Assembly (NCBI GenBank): GCA_018136815.1 | Contig: CM030933.1 | Coordinates: forward strand, 7,854,388 to 7,918,387 | DNA length: 64,000 bases | Reading direction: 5' to 3' | Origin: Isochrysis galbana | Lineage: Eukaryota > Haptophyta > Isochrysidales > Isochrysidaceae | Part shown: piece by piece, positions 50,570-61,220 of the stretch | How the letters are laid out: the number at the start of each line of letters is the position of its first letter | Numbering within the stretch: position 1 is the first letter of the stretch | Translations under genes and position numbers: made by a program | Notes under the pieces: generated by a model | What the model was told of the DNA's origin: nothing | Database searches by the model: none | What the model saw: only the letters and a program-made list of their open reading frames with translations

Positions 50570-52105
50570 ATGCCACCCATCACTCCGGCTGCTATCCCCA
50601 TGATTGGCTCCGACCAGCTCGTGTCGGATGGCGAGCCTCCGTCCGCTGCCTTCGGCACCCACCGGGTGCAATTACAGTGGGCCATGGTGGAGCATGACCC
50701 TCTCCCACATGAGGCCAACTTCAGTGCCGCTGAGCTGGCCAATGAGGTGGAGGAAGGCCCCCTCCCTTTGATTCAGTTTGACCCACCTCCTCACCTTCGA
50801 GATGATGAGTCTGAGGTCGGTGAAGGGGAGGGGATCAGCTTCCGAAGCCCCGCCTACCGGGACTATGCCCCGCCGTCATCAAAAGGGGTCCTTGATCAAG
50901 AGATCACCCCGATCGAGACGGCCGCGGCGCGTCAGGATGCGGAAATGGCAAGGCTTCAAGCGCAGACCAACACCCTAAAAGGGGCTGTGGAGCGCCTGCA
51001 GTCATCCCTTGCCGCGGCAGAGGCGAGGGAGGGGCTTCTCCGGGATCAAGTTGAAGCAGGGTTCAAAGCCCTGACTCAGCTACTCCAAGCCCGCCAAGAG
51101 CCCGCTTCAAGTCCGTCCATGGATCGGACCGAGGCGGCTGCGGATTCTGCTAGGCCGGTTCAGAGGGAACCACCCATGGGCGAGCCTCCTGCTCTAGACC
51201 CAAAGGGCCACGCCTCTCCGGCTTCTAGGGTTCCACGGTCGGCGTACCCGACCTCCAAATCGGAACCCCGCCGCCAGGATCAGAGCCTTTACCGGGGCCC
51301 GACCCCGATGGTGCCGTTCCGCCACCCTCGCGACCCCTGCCTTGCGGTGGGGATGGATGAGCGAGAGGCAGTTGTAAGCGAGTGGAAAAATCTCCTCGCC
51401 CTGCCCTCACGCGATCTGGCCGCCCTTTACCGCGACTCCGACGAGCATGAGCTCGCTTCGACCACGGACATGGTCGCCGCCGTGCAGGCAGCCGTCCAAG
51501 CCACCGTGGCTGAAGCTCTTCGCGGACAGGGACACTCGCCTGCTTCGAAGCCTGATTATCGGGCTGCTGCACCGCCGGCAAGTTACCACTCCAACTCACC
51601 GTTGCCGGCTATACTAACCGATCCACCCGGTCGAAAGGGAGGCTCGTCTCGGCCGCCCAGCCGTCGCTGCGATCCGCCGGCGAACGGCCAAGGGCTACCG
51701 CCTGACTTGGGCGTATCCCGGTGGACGCCCGAGCTTTGGAATCGGGCCCGAGCCCGCTTCTGGGCCGTAGCAGGCTATGCCAAGCACCCAAGGGTCTCGG
51801 CGGCGCTAGCAAAGTGCCGACCGGCCGATAATTCAATGGAAACTCCACGGACGGACGATATCAATAGGGGAATCACCGAATGGACGAACGAAAACGGCTG
51901 TGCCTTCTGCGCTTTCCGACCTCAAGCTCCTCCTGGCACTCCAGCCAGCGAAGCCTGGAAATATGGCACGGGAGACGGTGCTCACAACCCCGTCATCTGT
52001 CAGCCATATATCCGCTTTCTGTGTGAGGCTGGCTGCGGAGAGTGCGGATCGGACGAGCACATTCATAAGCTTCTTCGCTCGATGGTCCTGGTTAAGCCTC
52101 AGTAG
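50570..52105 (+). CDS. Element 2 Gag
   Basis: 511 residues from the ATG at 50570. The same frame is open back to the LTR end at 50444, so the natural start may be further upstream. Residues about 120-185 form a coiled coil (QDAEMARLQAQTNTLKGAVE). The middle is Pro-rich. The C-terminal ~110 residues carry the module shared with element 1: GCAFCAFRP, WKYGTGDGAH, CQPYIRFLCE, with Cys/His spacing C-x2-C...H...C...C suggestive of metal binding. No CCHC knuckle, so this module may take over RNA or particle functions; that is inference. Confidence 0.85.
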   Translation: MPPITPAAIPMIGSDQLVSDGEPPSAAFGTHRVQLQWAMVEHDPLPHEANFSAAELANEVEEGPLPLIQFDPPPHLRDDESEVGEGEGISFRSPAYRDYAPPSSKGVLDQEITPIETAAARQDAEMARLQAQTNTLKGAVERLQSSLAAAEAREGLLRDQVEAGFKALTQLLQARQEPASSPSMDRTEAAADSARPVQREPPMGEPPALDPKGHASPASRVPRSAYPTSKSEPRRQDQSLYRGPTPMVPFRHPRDPCLAVGMDEREAVVSEWKNLLALPSRDLAALYRDSDEHELASTTDMVAAVQAAVQATVAEALRGQGHSPASKPDYRAAAPPASYHSNSPLPAILTDPPGRKGGSSRPPSRRCDPPANGQGLPPDLGVSRWTPELWNRARARFWAVAGYAKHPRVSAALAKCRPADNSMETPRTDDINRGITEWTNENGCAFCAFRPQAPPGTPASEAWKYGTGDGAHNPVICQPYIRFLCEAGCGECGSDEHIHKLLRSMVLVKPQ

Positions 52106-53310
52106 GGGTCCGGCGGGGTCCCCGTCCTTCAAACCCTGGCGGAGAACATCGCGGGCGGTGGGCCGAACGCCACCACCACCATCCCGATCCGATCCCTACG
52201 CCGCTTGGGGAGAAGAGCTGTCAACGCGGCGATTCTCCCCCTGTCTCTAGCTCTATTCAGTCCTCGACGGTGGGAGCCGCCTCGCCGGCTGAAGCCCCCG
52301 CCGAACGGCTATCTCGGAAGCCGGAGTCGACACTTGACCCGGGCTCCTGGAAACAGGTTTGCCCCGGAGATCGTCGCGACCCGACTCTCCGAAATTCGTG
52401 TACGTCTACAAGTTCTTCTATTACTTCGCACGCTATTAGGATGTTAGGGGCTGATTCTCGCACGCTGCCCCTCTTGGAGTCTGTTTCTACGGATACTATG
52501 CTGTCATCGGTTCCTTCTAACTCTCCTAGGTCTTTCGACGCATCTTCATCCCTGGATTCACCCCCGACGGCCCTGCCCAAGGGGTGGGCTAGGTAGATTC
52601 GACGCGTCTTCGGTCTCTTCGTTTCGTAAACGAACAGTTGTGAAGCCCTCGAGGGCTGTCGACTCGGTATCATCTTCTGCTCTAGGTTCTATGGATAGGT
52701 CCGACGTGGCCGCTGCCGCGTACGAAAACGTTGTTGCTGCTTTACCTGTTTCTGCTCTTTCCCGGCGGGACCCCTCTGGAGACCTCTCTCCCAAGGGCCA
52801 TAGCCGGAGCCGCTCTGCGGACGAATCGTCGTTGTCTACCGTAGGTTCTCGTGCTGTTGAGGCGGAGACTAGTGTCTCCTCTTCACCTCTCTCCCCGGTT
52901 CGTTATATTTCTCCGTCGTCGTGTTCATTCTCTCGTCTCGAAGTTGCACCCGTTCTCGTTTCTGATCTGGTTCCCGACCCGGAAGGGTCGGCTTCCGGAG
53001 TCAATGAAGATGAAGGTTCCAAGGGAGCTGCGGCTTTCCGCGCTCACGCCGTGGCCACCGCAGACTCGGGAGACGCAGGGGCCGTCGACTACGATCCCTC
53101 GTCGCGCACCATACGGACGCCGGCGTCTCCTCTTTCTCTCGGCTCTCCGGAGGATCCCCGTTCCAGGGATCGCCCGCCGGAGCCAACCCCCTTCAGGTCT
53201 AGCCCACCGAAACTCGAGGGCGACGACCTCCTTCCCCTGAATTCCAGTGGCTCGATCGGGAGCCGGGACGACGCCAGGCTCTCGAATCCGCCGCTAGAGT
53301 CTTCCTCGCC
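52106..53310 (+). other. Gag-pol interval with Ser/Pro-rich open frame
   Basis: A 246-residue frame (52640-53380) is low-complexity, rich in Ser, Pro and acidic residues. It overlaps the pol frame in the -1 relation at 53311-53380. In element 1 the corresponding interval encodes the unknown domain and the N-terminal half of the methyltransferase. Neither is recognisable here, in any frame. A -1 frameshift linking this frame to pol is possible but unproven. Confidence 0.45.
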
Positions 53311-56300
53311 ATGGCAAGCGCCGACGCGCCTTTCGTTGCCGTCGAAAATCCTCGAATGCACGCGGAAGCCTCTGCCTTAGTCGGGGGGTTGCGACCGCGG
53401 CAGTTTGTGCAGCCGTGGCAGCACGGCACGGGCCATCAAAAAGCAACTGGCCTGTACCTGACGGCTTCACTCCCGTCCTTGCAGCCTTCGAAGATTGTCG
53501 AGGGACGTCTATCCGCTATGGCGGATCTATCGCCGTCGCCCCACCGTGGCGCCCTTCGCAGCCGCACCTACGTGGGCATTGCCGGTGCAATGGCGGCCCA
53601 GTGGATGCCGGTCTTGCGCCGTTATGCGCGCAAAGCCAAGGCGTCGCGTTCGCTCAACTTCACGGTGGACTGGGCAATTTCCCAAGCAGCTGCCAGCTTG
53701 AGAGAACGCCCCTCGCTTTGCTCGACCGGTTTCGAACTGGCTGAGCCGAGGACGGCTCTGGCTCGTTTCATGGAGGGGAGAGGCGAAGCAGCTTCTAGCT
53801 CTCACCTCACGCCTCCCAGCGGTTCGCCAGTGTCTGATTCGGTTGTCGTGATCCCGGACGCAGGCCCCGTTGCCGATGCTTCTCGCCTGCTTCATCAGGA
53901 GGACTCGGAAACAAACGTATCGCAAGACGAGGCCGAGGCGGAAGGAGACCGCTTCCTGCCGTGGGAGTGGCCCATAGAGGACCGCTCTACAACGCCAGGC
54001 CCTCCAAACACGGTGAAGAAGCGCCGCAGCAAGTGGCAGGTCTTCGACCGTGATGTAATTTCGGGGGTCCATCGGTGGCAGGATGTCACGCCTTCCATCG
54101 CCCAAGAAATCGCTGAGCAAGCGGCAGCTGCGGAGCCGTCGGAACCTCCCATCTTGTCTCGACTGGGCTCTCAAGGCATCAATGCACTATCTCCGAGCGC
54201 CTCCTTCACGGCTGGCGACGAGGGAGTGGCCGAACTGACCAATTCGTTCGTAGCCGAAAGGCCACTCGAAACCTGGGATGTCGGGCCCGACTCGGGAGAA
54301 GATGACACGCCCGAGATGCCAGAACACCGGAGCATGCAGACCCTCGAGACCAAGCCCTCCGACGCCGCCGAAGGAGAGGATACTCCACGGGCACTGTATT
54401 GCGATGGGGCTACCGCTAGGGGCCTCAGTGCGGCCGGATTTTCCGAGTTGTCGAAGCTTCCGAAGACAGACTTGCAGAAGTCCCTGGAGAAGGAATGGTC
54501 ACGCCAAATGGATCAACCTCGGCATCCGACGGACCGTCGAGGGCTAGGCTATGATGGCGTGCCTAACCCCTCTAGTTCAGCAAAGGCATCCCCACGCTCC
54601 TCGATACCATTCGTGCCGCAGACGGTGGCCGCCGCTATCGAGCGAGTGCCCCACGTCGATGAATCATCTCCGTCCAGGCTAGCCTCCAATCCAACCACCC
54701 TGTCACCCGGAGCCGGAACCTCACTTCCGGTGGAATCTATCGCGGACACTCCGCCGCCGCTCTACCCTCGTCACTGCCTCTATGTCCGCGATCTCGTGGT
54801 CTGCCGTGCCGATGGCGACCGCGCAGCTCAAGGGTTCGTTCTCCCGGACGTTGCCCTCACGGTGAACAGCACCCTGGCTGACACTGGAGCGGGCCCGTCA
54901 GTAATCACCACTGCCCTGCTTGATCGACTACCTGAAGACGCCTGCGTCGAACGCGTATCGGACGCTACCGTCCCCAACCTACATGGGCCGGACGGCCTTC
55001 CTCTCATCACTAGGGGCCGGGCTAGCCTCGTCTTCTCCTTGTCCGGTCGCCTCTTCCGTCATTCGTTCGCGGTCATCGAAGGAAACCCGATGCTTCTGTT
55101 CGGGAACGATTTTTTGGCCGCCCACTCCGCTACCATTTCTCTCGACGCCGCGAGCTCGGAGGGAAGCCTCCGCCTCCGTCCGGCCTCTGGCGATTCAGAA
55201 GACTCTTCAAGAGTCCTTTCCGAATGTGTAGTCAGAGTTTCCACGGCGCCGCCCCCAGTCGCGGACGCCGGCTTCGTCGGAGCTATCTCGATGTCACCCG
55301 GTCAGCCGCTGACTGTCGACTTTCTGGAGAGGTCGACGGCAACACGAGAGATCCCGGCCGGATCGGAGGGTGAGGCTGCTGCTGATGCTAGACAGCCACT
55401 CTATACACCTCTCTTTGAGTCAGCCGACGAGTTTGCGGCCAAAGCTCCGGCGTCTACCTCGTCCGAATATCTTCTCTACACGGAGCAAGCGGTGACGATT
55501 CCTGCCTTCCACCGCGCAACCATCTGGGTCAGGGTTCCGCTAGCTCTCCGAGATCATTCGGACTGCGCGATGCTAGTCGACCGCCTACCAAATCGCGAGG
55601 CTCTCGATTCGTCTCCTCTCGTAATGCCCACGGTGGTCACGCCCACGGACGATCATCGCATCGCGGTGACGATCGTCCACACCGGAGTCGATGCGCTGAC
55701 CCTGCCGTCTCTGCATCCGATAGCTTCGCTCCAGGTGCGTTTCAAGTTGCACCGGGGCTGGACTCCGAATGGAAGCGAGGGGGATGGTGACCCTGTCACC
55801 GCGCTGAGCGAGGAGCAACGATCTCTACTCGACTCAGCCACCATCGATCCAGACCGGCTTCTTTCCGACGATCAACGAGAAGAAGTACGCCAACTCTTGG
55901 CCCGGCGCATCAAAGCTTTCGCGTTGCACCCGGGGGCTCCAAACCATACGCACGTTCTCGAGGTGGAGTTGCCACTCAACCCCGGCGCTGTTCCTCACCG
56001 GCACGCTCCGTCTAGAGTGGGCCGCGCAGGCGAGCTCATCATAGAAGAGGAGGTAGCCAAGATGGAAGCCGCCGGCATTATTCGCAAGTCAAATTCGGCT
56101 TGGGCTTCCCGAGTAGTCCTGGTCAGCAAGAAAGATGGCTCCGTTCGATTCTGCGTGGACTACCGCGACACTAACGCCAAGCTACGCGTCGAGGATAGCC
56201 CTCTACCCCTCATTGTAGAGGCTATTGATAGGCTAGCGTCCGGCCAAGGGCCGCTCAGTTCTCTCTTTTTATGTACTCTCGATTTAGCCTCTGGTTTTTG

Positions 56301-59247
56301 GGGCATCCCGATCAAAGAATCGCACAAACATATCACCGCTTTCACCACCCACCGCGGCAAATACGAGTTCAACTTTCTACCGTTCGGCATCCAATCAGGT
56401 CCCTCCTACATGTGCCGCTTGATGGACATCGTTCTCGGTGCGCTAGCGTGGGAGATCTGCATGCCTTACCTCGATGATGTGGGCATCTGGTCAACGGGCG
56501 TGGGTCCTTCCGAAGAGGCCAGGGCACAGGCTTCGTTCGAGCAAATGCTTCACCGGCTAGACCTCGTTCTCGAACGGCTAGAGTGGGCCGGTCTGACCTG
56601 CAAGATGTCCAAGTGTGTCTTCTTTGCCACCTCTACGGAGTACCTCGGTCACGTTGTCTCGAGGGAAGGTCTCAAGATGGACCCGAAGAAGGTCGCAGCT
56701 GTCGCCGACATCGACCCGTCATCCATCAACTCCTTGGAAGCGGTTCGATCTTTCCTCGGCCTTTGCTCCTACTATCGTCGATTCATTCGCCAATTCGCCG
56801 CTAAGGCTGCTCCTCTCACTGCCCTCACGCGGAAGGGCTGCGACGTGGCAAAGGAGTCCCAGTCCGAGGAGTGTCGCCGAGCTATCCAAGAGCTCAAGAC
56901 AGCGATCACCTCGGAGCCCGTCTTGACTCCACCCAGGGATGATCGGCCCTTCATCGTCAAGACCGATGGGGCTAGCAAGTTGGGTATCGCCGGCATCCTC
57001 TCGCAGCTAGGAGACGATAACCGTGAACGAGTCGTTGGGTACTACGCTCGCAGTCTCACCTCGGCCGAACGCCATTGGACGGTGACCGAGATTGAGCTCT
57101 TGGCTGCCCTGGAATCAATCCGAAATTGGCGACCCTACCTTTGGGGGCGTCGGTTCAAGTTAGTCGTTGACCACTCTGCGCTGCGATGGCTGCATACCAT
57201 GAAGGATCAAGTAGCCGGTGGGCCAGCCTCTCGGCTGACTCGGTGGGCTCTCAAGTTGGCTGAGTACCGGTTCGATGTCGAACATAAACCAGGAGCTGTT
57301 CATCAGGATGCTGACGGGCTGTCCCGGCTAGCATCCCTGGAGCCGGAACACGAAGACGAACCACTCGCCGGCCCAGCGTCGTTAGCGGTACGTGAGCCTG
57401 GCTCAGAGTCTCTAGCCGAGCATGAACGGTCTCATCCGGTGGCTGCCATCACGCGCTCCGTAGCTACGGCGCGAGGGCTTCAAGCTTTGGATCGATCTCG
57501 TCGTCGAGCCTCCGATTCCGGGCCCGCCATCCAGTCCAGTTATTTGGCCCCGCGTACGCCGACTTCCGAAGAGATGAAAGCGGCCCTGGCGGAAGATCCG
57601 TTCGTAGAGCCACTCCTGGGCTCAGGAGAGACGGCCAACCACGAGCCATCAGGCCAAGGGTCGCCTCCGCCAGCCGCCGCCTCAGGCCCCATTGTCGAAG
57701 ATGATTCGTGTTCCAGTCCTGTCGCTCCCGCTCCCGCTCCCGCTCAGCCATCCAAGATGTTTCGCCGTTTCGTCGTTCACGATGGGCTCGTCTACTATCG
57801 CACCGTTCCTGACTCCACCGACCCGGACTCGCTAGTGCTCTATGTTCCGCCCTCGTTGCGGTCTCGCTACCTTTTTGCCTACCACGATCGCTCCGGTCAC
57901 CTTGGAGTTTCTCGTATGTCCGGTCTTCTTCGTACTCGGGTATACTGGCCGGGCATGTCTTCCGACGTTGCATCCTACGTCCGGGAATGCCACGAGTGCA
58001 CCCTCGCCAAGCCGCTACCTAGGGCTCTAGCGTCGCCCTCCGGTCTCTCCGTGGGTACCTACCCCTTTGATGTGGTCTACTGCGACGTGCTCTCACTGGC
58101 TCCCACTCACAACTTCGTGCCTGGAGTCTCGGGTTACGACAAGCTGGTCGTCTTCATCGACTCGCTCACTCGATGGATTGAGGCTGAGCCTTCGAATGGG
58201 GATCCTTCGTCGGAGGTGGCCTTGGACATGTTCATCCGCTTGATTGTGACGCGTTATGGAGTCCCTAGGCAGCTTCGGACCGACGCCGGTTCGAATCTTT
58301 GTTCGGTTCTTGTTTCGCGTATTCTGGAGCTCACCGGGACTGATTTGTCGAGTACAGAGCCGTATCGACATGAGGGTGTAGGCTTCGTCGAACGCGCTCA
58401 GCAAACGCTCATTCGTTTGATGCGCGCCTCGAACGAGGGTGGCGGTCATTGGGTCGACCATTTGCCGTTCCTACTCCTCTCGTTGAGGGCTTCTTCCGGT
58501 CGTGTTACCTCCCGGTCTCCAGCGTCTTTGATCTTTGGGCGTGAGCTGCGTCTGCCCGCTCAACTCTCTGATCCGAAGTCTGTTTCGCCAACTGCTCTCG
58601 AGGCGGCGTCCGCCGACGTTCGCTCGTACGCATCCAGGCTCAATGCGAGCCTCCGCCTCTCTTGGTCCAGCGCTCTCGAGGCTACCCTAGCCGCTCAGGC
58701 TGAGTCAGTCCGTGACGCTACCATCAAGTCTCAAAGACCAGCTCGTTTCGAACCTGGGGATCGCGTCTGCATGCGATTACCAGGCCATGCCAACAAGTTG
58801 CAATTCATCTACTCGGGTCCCTACCGCGTCGTAGAGGCTCTGTCCGACACTAGGTACCGACTCCGTGATCTGGAGAACCGGTTAGTCAAGGAGGAGGTGC
58901 ACATCTCGAACCTCCGGCCGTATCATACTTTCGTTGATGAAGAGCCGCTGGCTGACGACGAGTACATCGTTGAGAAGTTGCTCGATCGTCGTAGCCATGG
59001 CGATTCTATCGAGTACCTCGTGAAGTGGCGTGGCTATTCTATTCGAGAAGCCACCTGGGAGCCTCGTTCCGAGTTGCTCCGTCGTTGTTCTGATTTGCTT
59101 GATGATTATGATCGCTCCGTCGAAGAGACTTGTCCAGAAGATGTTGAGTCCCCGGAAGCAACTTCTTCGTCGGCCAGGAATACTCCTCTTCCTCCCGTTC
59201 TCGATGCGCCGTCTTCGCGCACTCGATCCAGGCTCCATTCTCGTTGA
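53311..59247 (+). CDS. Element 2 Pol: half methyltransferase, protease, RT, RNase H, integrase, chromodomain
   Basis: 1978 residues without a stop. Residues 1-110 match the C-terminal half of the element 1 methyltransferase (FVAVENPRMH, QPWQHGTGHQKATGLYL, SPHRGALRSRTYVGIAGAMA) but lack the SAM and PPC motifs. Retropepsin: LADTGAG with D524 and PMLLFGNDFL. RT: VRFCVDYRDTN, LDLASGFWGIPI, YLDD at 1053-1056. RNase H: D1219 in FIVKTDGASK, then EIELLAALESI and VVDHSALRWL. H2C2 finger near 1530-1570 (HLGVSRMSG, ECHECTLAK). Integrase D1592, D1658, E1694 (D-D-35-E), then the GPY/F module (YSGPYRVVEA). Chromodomain about 1884-1935 (EYLVKWRGYSIREATWEP), which in chromoviruses directs integration to heterochromatin. 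Confidence 0.95.
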   Translation: MASADAPFVAVENPRMHAEASALVGGLRPRQFVQPWQHGTGHQKATGLYLTASLPSLQPSKIVEGRLSAMADLSPSPHRGALRSRTYVGIAGAMAAQWMPVLRRYARKAKASRSLNFTVDWAISQAAASLRERPSLCSTGFELAEPRTALARFMEGRGEAASSSHLTPPSGSPVSDSVVVIPDAGPVADASRLLHQEDSETNVSQDEAEAEGDRFLPWEWPIEDRSTTPGPPNTVKKRRSKWQVFDRDVISGVHRWQDVTPSIAQEIAEQAAAAEPSEPPILSRLGSQGINALSPSASFTAGDEGVAELTNSFVAERPLETWDVGPDSGEDDTPEMPEHRSMQTLETKPSDAAEGEDTPRALYCDGATARGLSAAGFSELSKLPKTDLQKSLEKEWSRQMDQPRHPTDRRGLGYDGVPNPSSSAKASPRSSIPFVPQTVAAAIERVPHVDESSPSRLASNPTTLSPGAGTSLPVESIADTPPPLYPRHCLYVRDLVVCRADGDRAAQGFVLPDVALTVNSTLADTGAGPSVITTALLDRLPEDACVERVSDATVPNLHGPDGLPLITRGRASLVFSLSGRLFRHSFAVIEGNPMLLFGNDFLAAHSATISLDAASSEGSLRLRPASGDSEDSSRVLSECVVRVSTAPPPVADAGFVGAISMSPGQPLTVDFLERSTATREIPAGSEGEAAADARQPLYTPLFESADEFAAKAPASTSSEYLLYTEQAVTIPAFHRATIWVRVPLALRDHSDCAMLVDRLPNREALDSSPLVMPTVVTPTDDHRIAVTIVHTGVDALTLPSLHPIASLQVRFKLHRGWTPNGSEGDGDPVTALSEEQRSLLDSATIDPDRLLSDDQREEVRQLLARRIKAFALHPGAPNHTHVLEVELPLNPGAVPHRHAPSRVGRAGELIIEEEVAKMEAAGIIRKSNSAWASRVVLVSKKDGSVRFCVDYRDTNAKLRVEDSPLPLIVEAIDRLASGQGPLSSLFLCTLDLASGFWGIPIKESHKHITAFTTHRGKYEFNFLPFGIQSGPSYMCRLMDIVLGALAWEICMPYLDDVGIWSTGVGPSEEARAQASFEQMLHRLDLVLERLEWAGLTCKMSKCVFFATSTEYLGHVVSREGLKMDPKKVAAVADIDPSSINSLEAVRSFLGLCSYYRRFIRQFAAKAAPLTALTRKGCDVAKESQSEECRRAIQELKTAITSEPVLTPPRDDRPFIVKTDGASKLGIAGILSQLGDDNRERVVGYYARSLTSAERHWTVTEIELLAALESIRNWRPYLWGRRFKLVVDHSALRWLHTMKDQVAGGPASRLTRWALKLAEYRFDVEHKPGAVHQDADGLSRLASLEPEHEDEPLAGPASLAVREPGSESLAEHERSHPVAAITRSVATARGLQALDRSRRRASDSGPAIQSSYLAPRTPTSEEMKAALAEDPFVEPLLGSGETANHEPSGQGSPPPAAASGPIVEDDSCSSPVAPAPAPAQPSKMFRRFVVHDGLVYYRTVPDSTDPDSLVLYVPPSLRSRYLFAYHDRSGHLGVSRMSGLLRTRVYWPGMSSDVASYVRECHECTLAKPLPRALASPSGLSVGTYPFDVVYCDVLSLAPTHNFVPGVSGYDKLVVFIDSLTRWIEAEPSNGDPSSEVALDMFIRLIVTRYGVPRQLRTDAGSNLCSVLVSRILELTGTDLSSTEPYRHEGVGFVERAQQTLIRLMRASNEGGGHWVDHLPFLLLSLRASSGRVTSRSPASLIFGRELRLPAQLSDPKSVSPTALEAASADVRSYASRLNASLRLSWSSALEATLAAQAESVRDATIKSQRPARFEPGDRVCMRLPGHANKLQFIYSGPYRVVEALSDTRYRLRDLENRLVKEEVHISNLRPYHTFVDEEPLADDEYIVEKLLDRRSHGDSIEYLVKWRGYSIREATWEPRSELLRRCSDLLDDYDRSVEETCPEDVESPEATSSSARNTPLPPVLDAPSSRTRSRLHSR

Positions 59248-59634
59248 TCCCATGTCTTGGGTAAGGGACCCGTCCCTCTAGGCTAGCCCCACGCCTCGGC
59301 TAGGGCTCCGAGTTCAAGTTTCCGTCCGAGCGAATCATGGAGGTGCTGAACGCGTGCTGCCTGCGCTCTACACCCGGCGCAACACCCGAGCAAAGCTCCT
59401 GTAAAAGGGAGAAGTGGGTGGGGCAGTGCGTACGAAAGAGGCCGCCGCGTTAAGCCGCCGATTTCGTGCTCGCTTTGGATCCAAAGGGTGTTCTTGTCTC
59501 CACGTTTCGCTCGCTATGTTCCGTTGCTTCTTGTTCCGATTCTGACCTCTGGTCAGCTCAGGTTCCAGTTTCCAGGTCTCTGTTTCCAGGTTCACCGCTC
59601 GACATCGGGAGACGTCTCGATCTTAGTCGGGGGG
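59248..59634 (+). other. Element 2 3' untranslated region and polypurine tract
   Basis: No gene. Ends CTTAGTCGGGGGG directly before the TG of the 3' LTR at 59635; the G-rich end is the presumed plus-strand primer. Confidence 0.7.
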
Positions 59635-60970
59635 TGTCGCATTCATCCTAGATGATGCGATTTCCAGGCTCTTGTTTCCAGGTCCTTCGCCGTGCGGCCA
59701 CACGGTGAAGCTCAGGTACATCTAGGTTGGTAGGGTTCGTCCCTAGCGATCTAGAATTCGAGTTCTCGTTTCGTTCCTTCTAGCCTGTCTGTCAGGTCTA
59801 GATTCCAGGTTTCCTCCTTTCGGGTAATCTTGACCCAAAGGAGCCAGGTCGCCTGTCACTCGCTGCGCGCTTGTCTCAGGCTCTCGAGTTACCTTGTGAA
59901 GGCTTGTTTAGCTTCTTGCAAGGCTTGTTGTTTCTTGTTGGGTTCCGGTTCTTTCTTGGGACCTGCTGACTTTCGTTGTTGTCCAGGCCTGTTCTTCGTA
60001 GGTTCTGCTTGGCCTGGTTAGGGTTTCGTTGCCTTCCCGCGTTCGGCGTTTGGCGTTGGCGTTCGGAAATTTCCTCTCACATTCCCTAGGTCCGCTACCC
60101 TTGGCTTGTAGGTCCTAGCTTCTTTCTTCTCGGTCAAGGTTTTTGGCGAGCGAGTCGGTTGCTCTATCCGCTCGAGAGATTTGAGGTTTAATTTGCCATC
60201 TCCCCTTGGAGACCGGTGTAGGTTCGCTTCCTAGGTGAGGGAATCTTTCCCCTTGATGCAAGTTACATGCAAGCCTTGGCCCCTTTGGTGTTTCTTCCCC
60301 TTGGTTGCTACTCAGGGTTGTTCGTTAGAAGCGTCTAGAAGGTTCACGCTCAACGGCAAGATTTATTCGGTCGTGAAGATATCTCGTCGCGATCTGTATC
60401 CAAAGTGATCGCCGTGGTCGCGCGACAGGACGCTCCCCTTCGGACTCTCCGCTACGTGGGAAGTTACAACGGAGACACGCTCCGGCCGTCGCTGTGGAGT
60501 CTCTCTCTCTCTCTCTCGCTCTCTCTCTCCGTCTCTCGCGACGTGTTTGAGTTATCGGTGATTTGGGGTCGCGGTTGCTTGATAATTTGCTTGGTTTGGG
60601 TGAATGATTCCGGTGTGTTCGTGGGTCGGTGTATCCTGTTGTTCTCAGCTCCGTTGTCCGTCGTTGTTCGCTGCGTCGCTGCACTCAAGCAGCCTAGGCT
60701 CCCTCCCTGAGGGAAGAGTTCTTTGTAGGTCTAACAATCTCTCAAAACCCAACACACTAGGGCCGCTAGGAGCGCCTCGCCGCCCCACAGCCCTTCGTTC
60801 GCCGTTCGTTCCCCGTCCAGACACCCAAATGGGGTTGCCCGACCCAGTCCAGAATTTCATTCACCCGACTCCCGGTGGGGAGGAGGGCCAAAGCGCCGCG
60901 CTAGCCGCCGGTGCTGCTCGCGACGGAGTGGCTCAGAGCCCTCCGGCTCCCGGCTCCGCTCGACTCGACA
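59635..60970 (+). repeat. 3' LTR of element 2 (1336 bp)
   Basis: Pairs with 49123-50443. Compared with the 5' copy it has a 7-base duplication (CGGCTCC) near 60945 and a handful of substitutions. Confidence 0.94.
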
Positions 60971-61140
60971 GGTGGACGGTGGGTGCCGCCGTGCCACCAC
61001 CTACCTACCACCTACTTACTTGCTAACTAATACTTGCGCCTAAGGGACTAAGTAATAAGTAAGACACCTTCATCTTACATCAAGCAAGGCTAGCAATCAG
61101 TTAAACTAGTTAACCAGTTAACTATTCACTCTCGAATCAA

Positions 61141-61220
61141 AAACTATTGTTATAGTTTGACCTATGGTGCGTGCCGCCAAAAACTATTGTTATAGTTTTA
61201 GCGATGGAGCGCGCGCCGAC
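61141..61220 (+). repeat. LINE 5' monomers: two 40-bp units with hairpins
   Basis: AAACTAT-TGTT-ATAGTTT at 61141-61158 and again at 61181-61198, each followed by an ATGG-G-GCG block (61164 and 61204). Two direct 40-bp units upstream of ORF1 look like promoter monomers of a LINE 5' UTR. Confidence 0.6.

Larger units (their letters stand above)
49123..60970 (+). mobile_element. Ty3/gypsy element 2: complete chromovirus, 11,848 bp
   Basis: LTRs at 49123-50443 and 59635-60970 both begin TGTCGCATTCATCC and end GACTCGACA. The 5-bp target duplication ggtgg lies at 49118-49122 and 60971-60975. Internal: gag 50570-52105 and one intact pol frame 53311-59247 with protease, RT, RNase H, integrase and chromodomain. 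A polypurine tract TCGGGGGG precedes the 3' LTR. Near-identical LTRs and an unbroken pol indicate a recent insertion. Confidence 0.96.
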
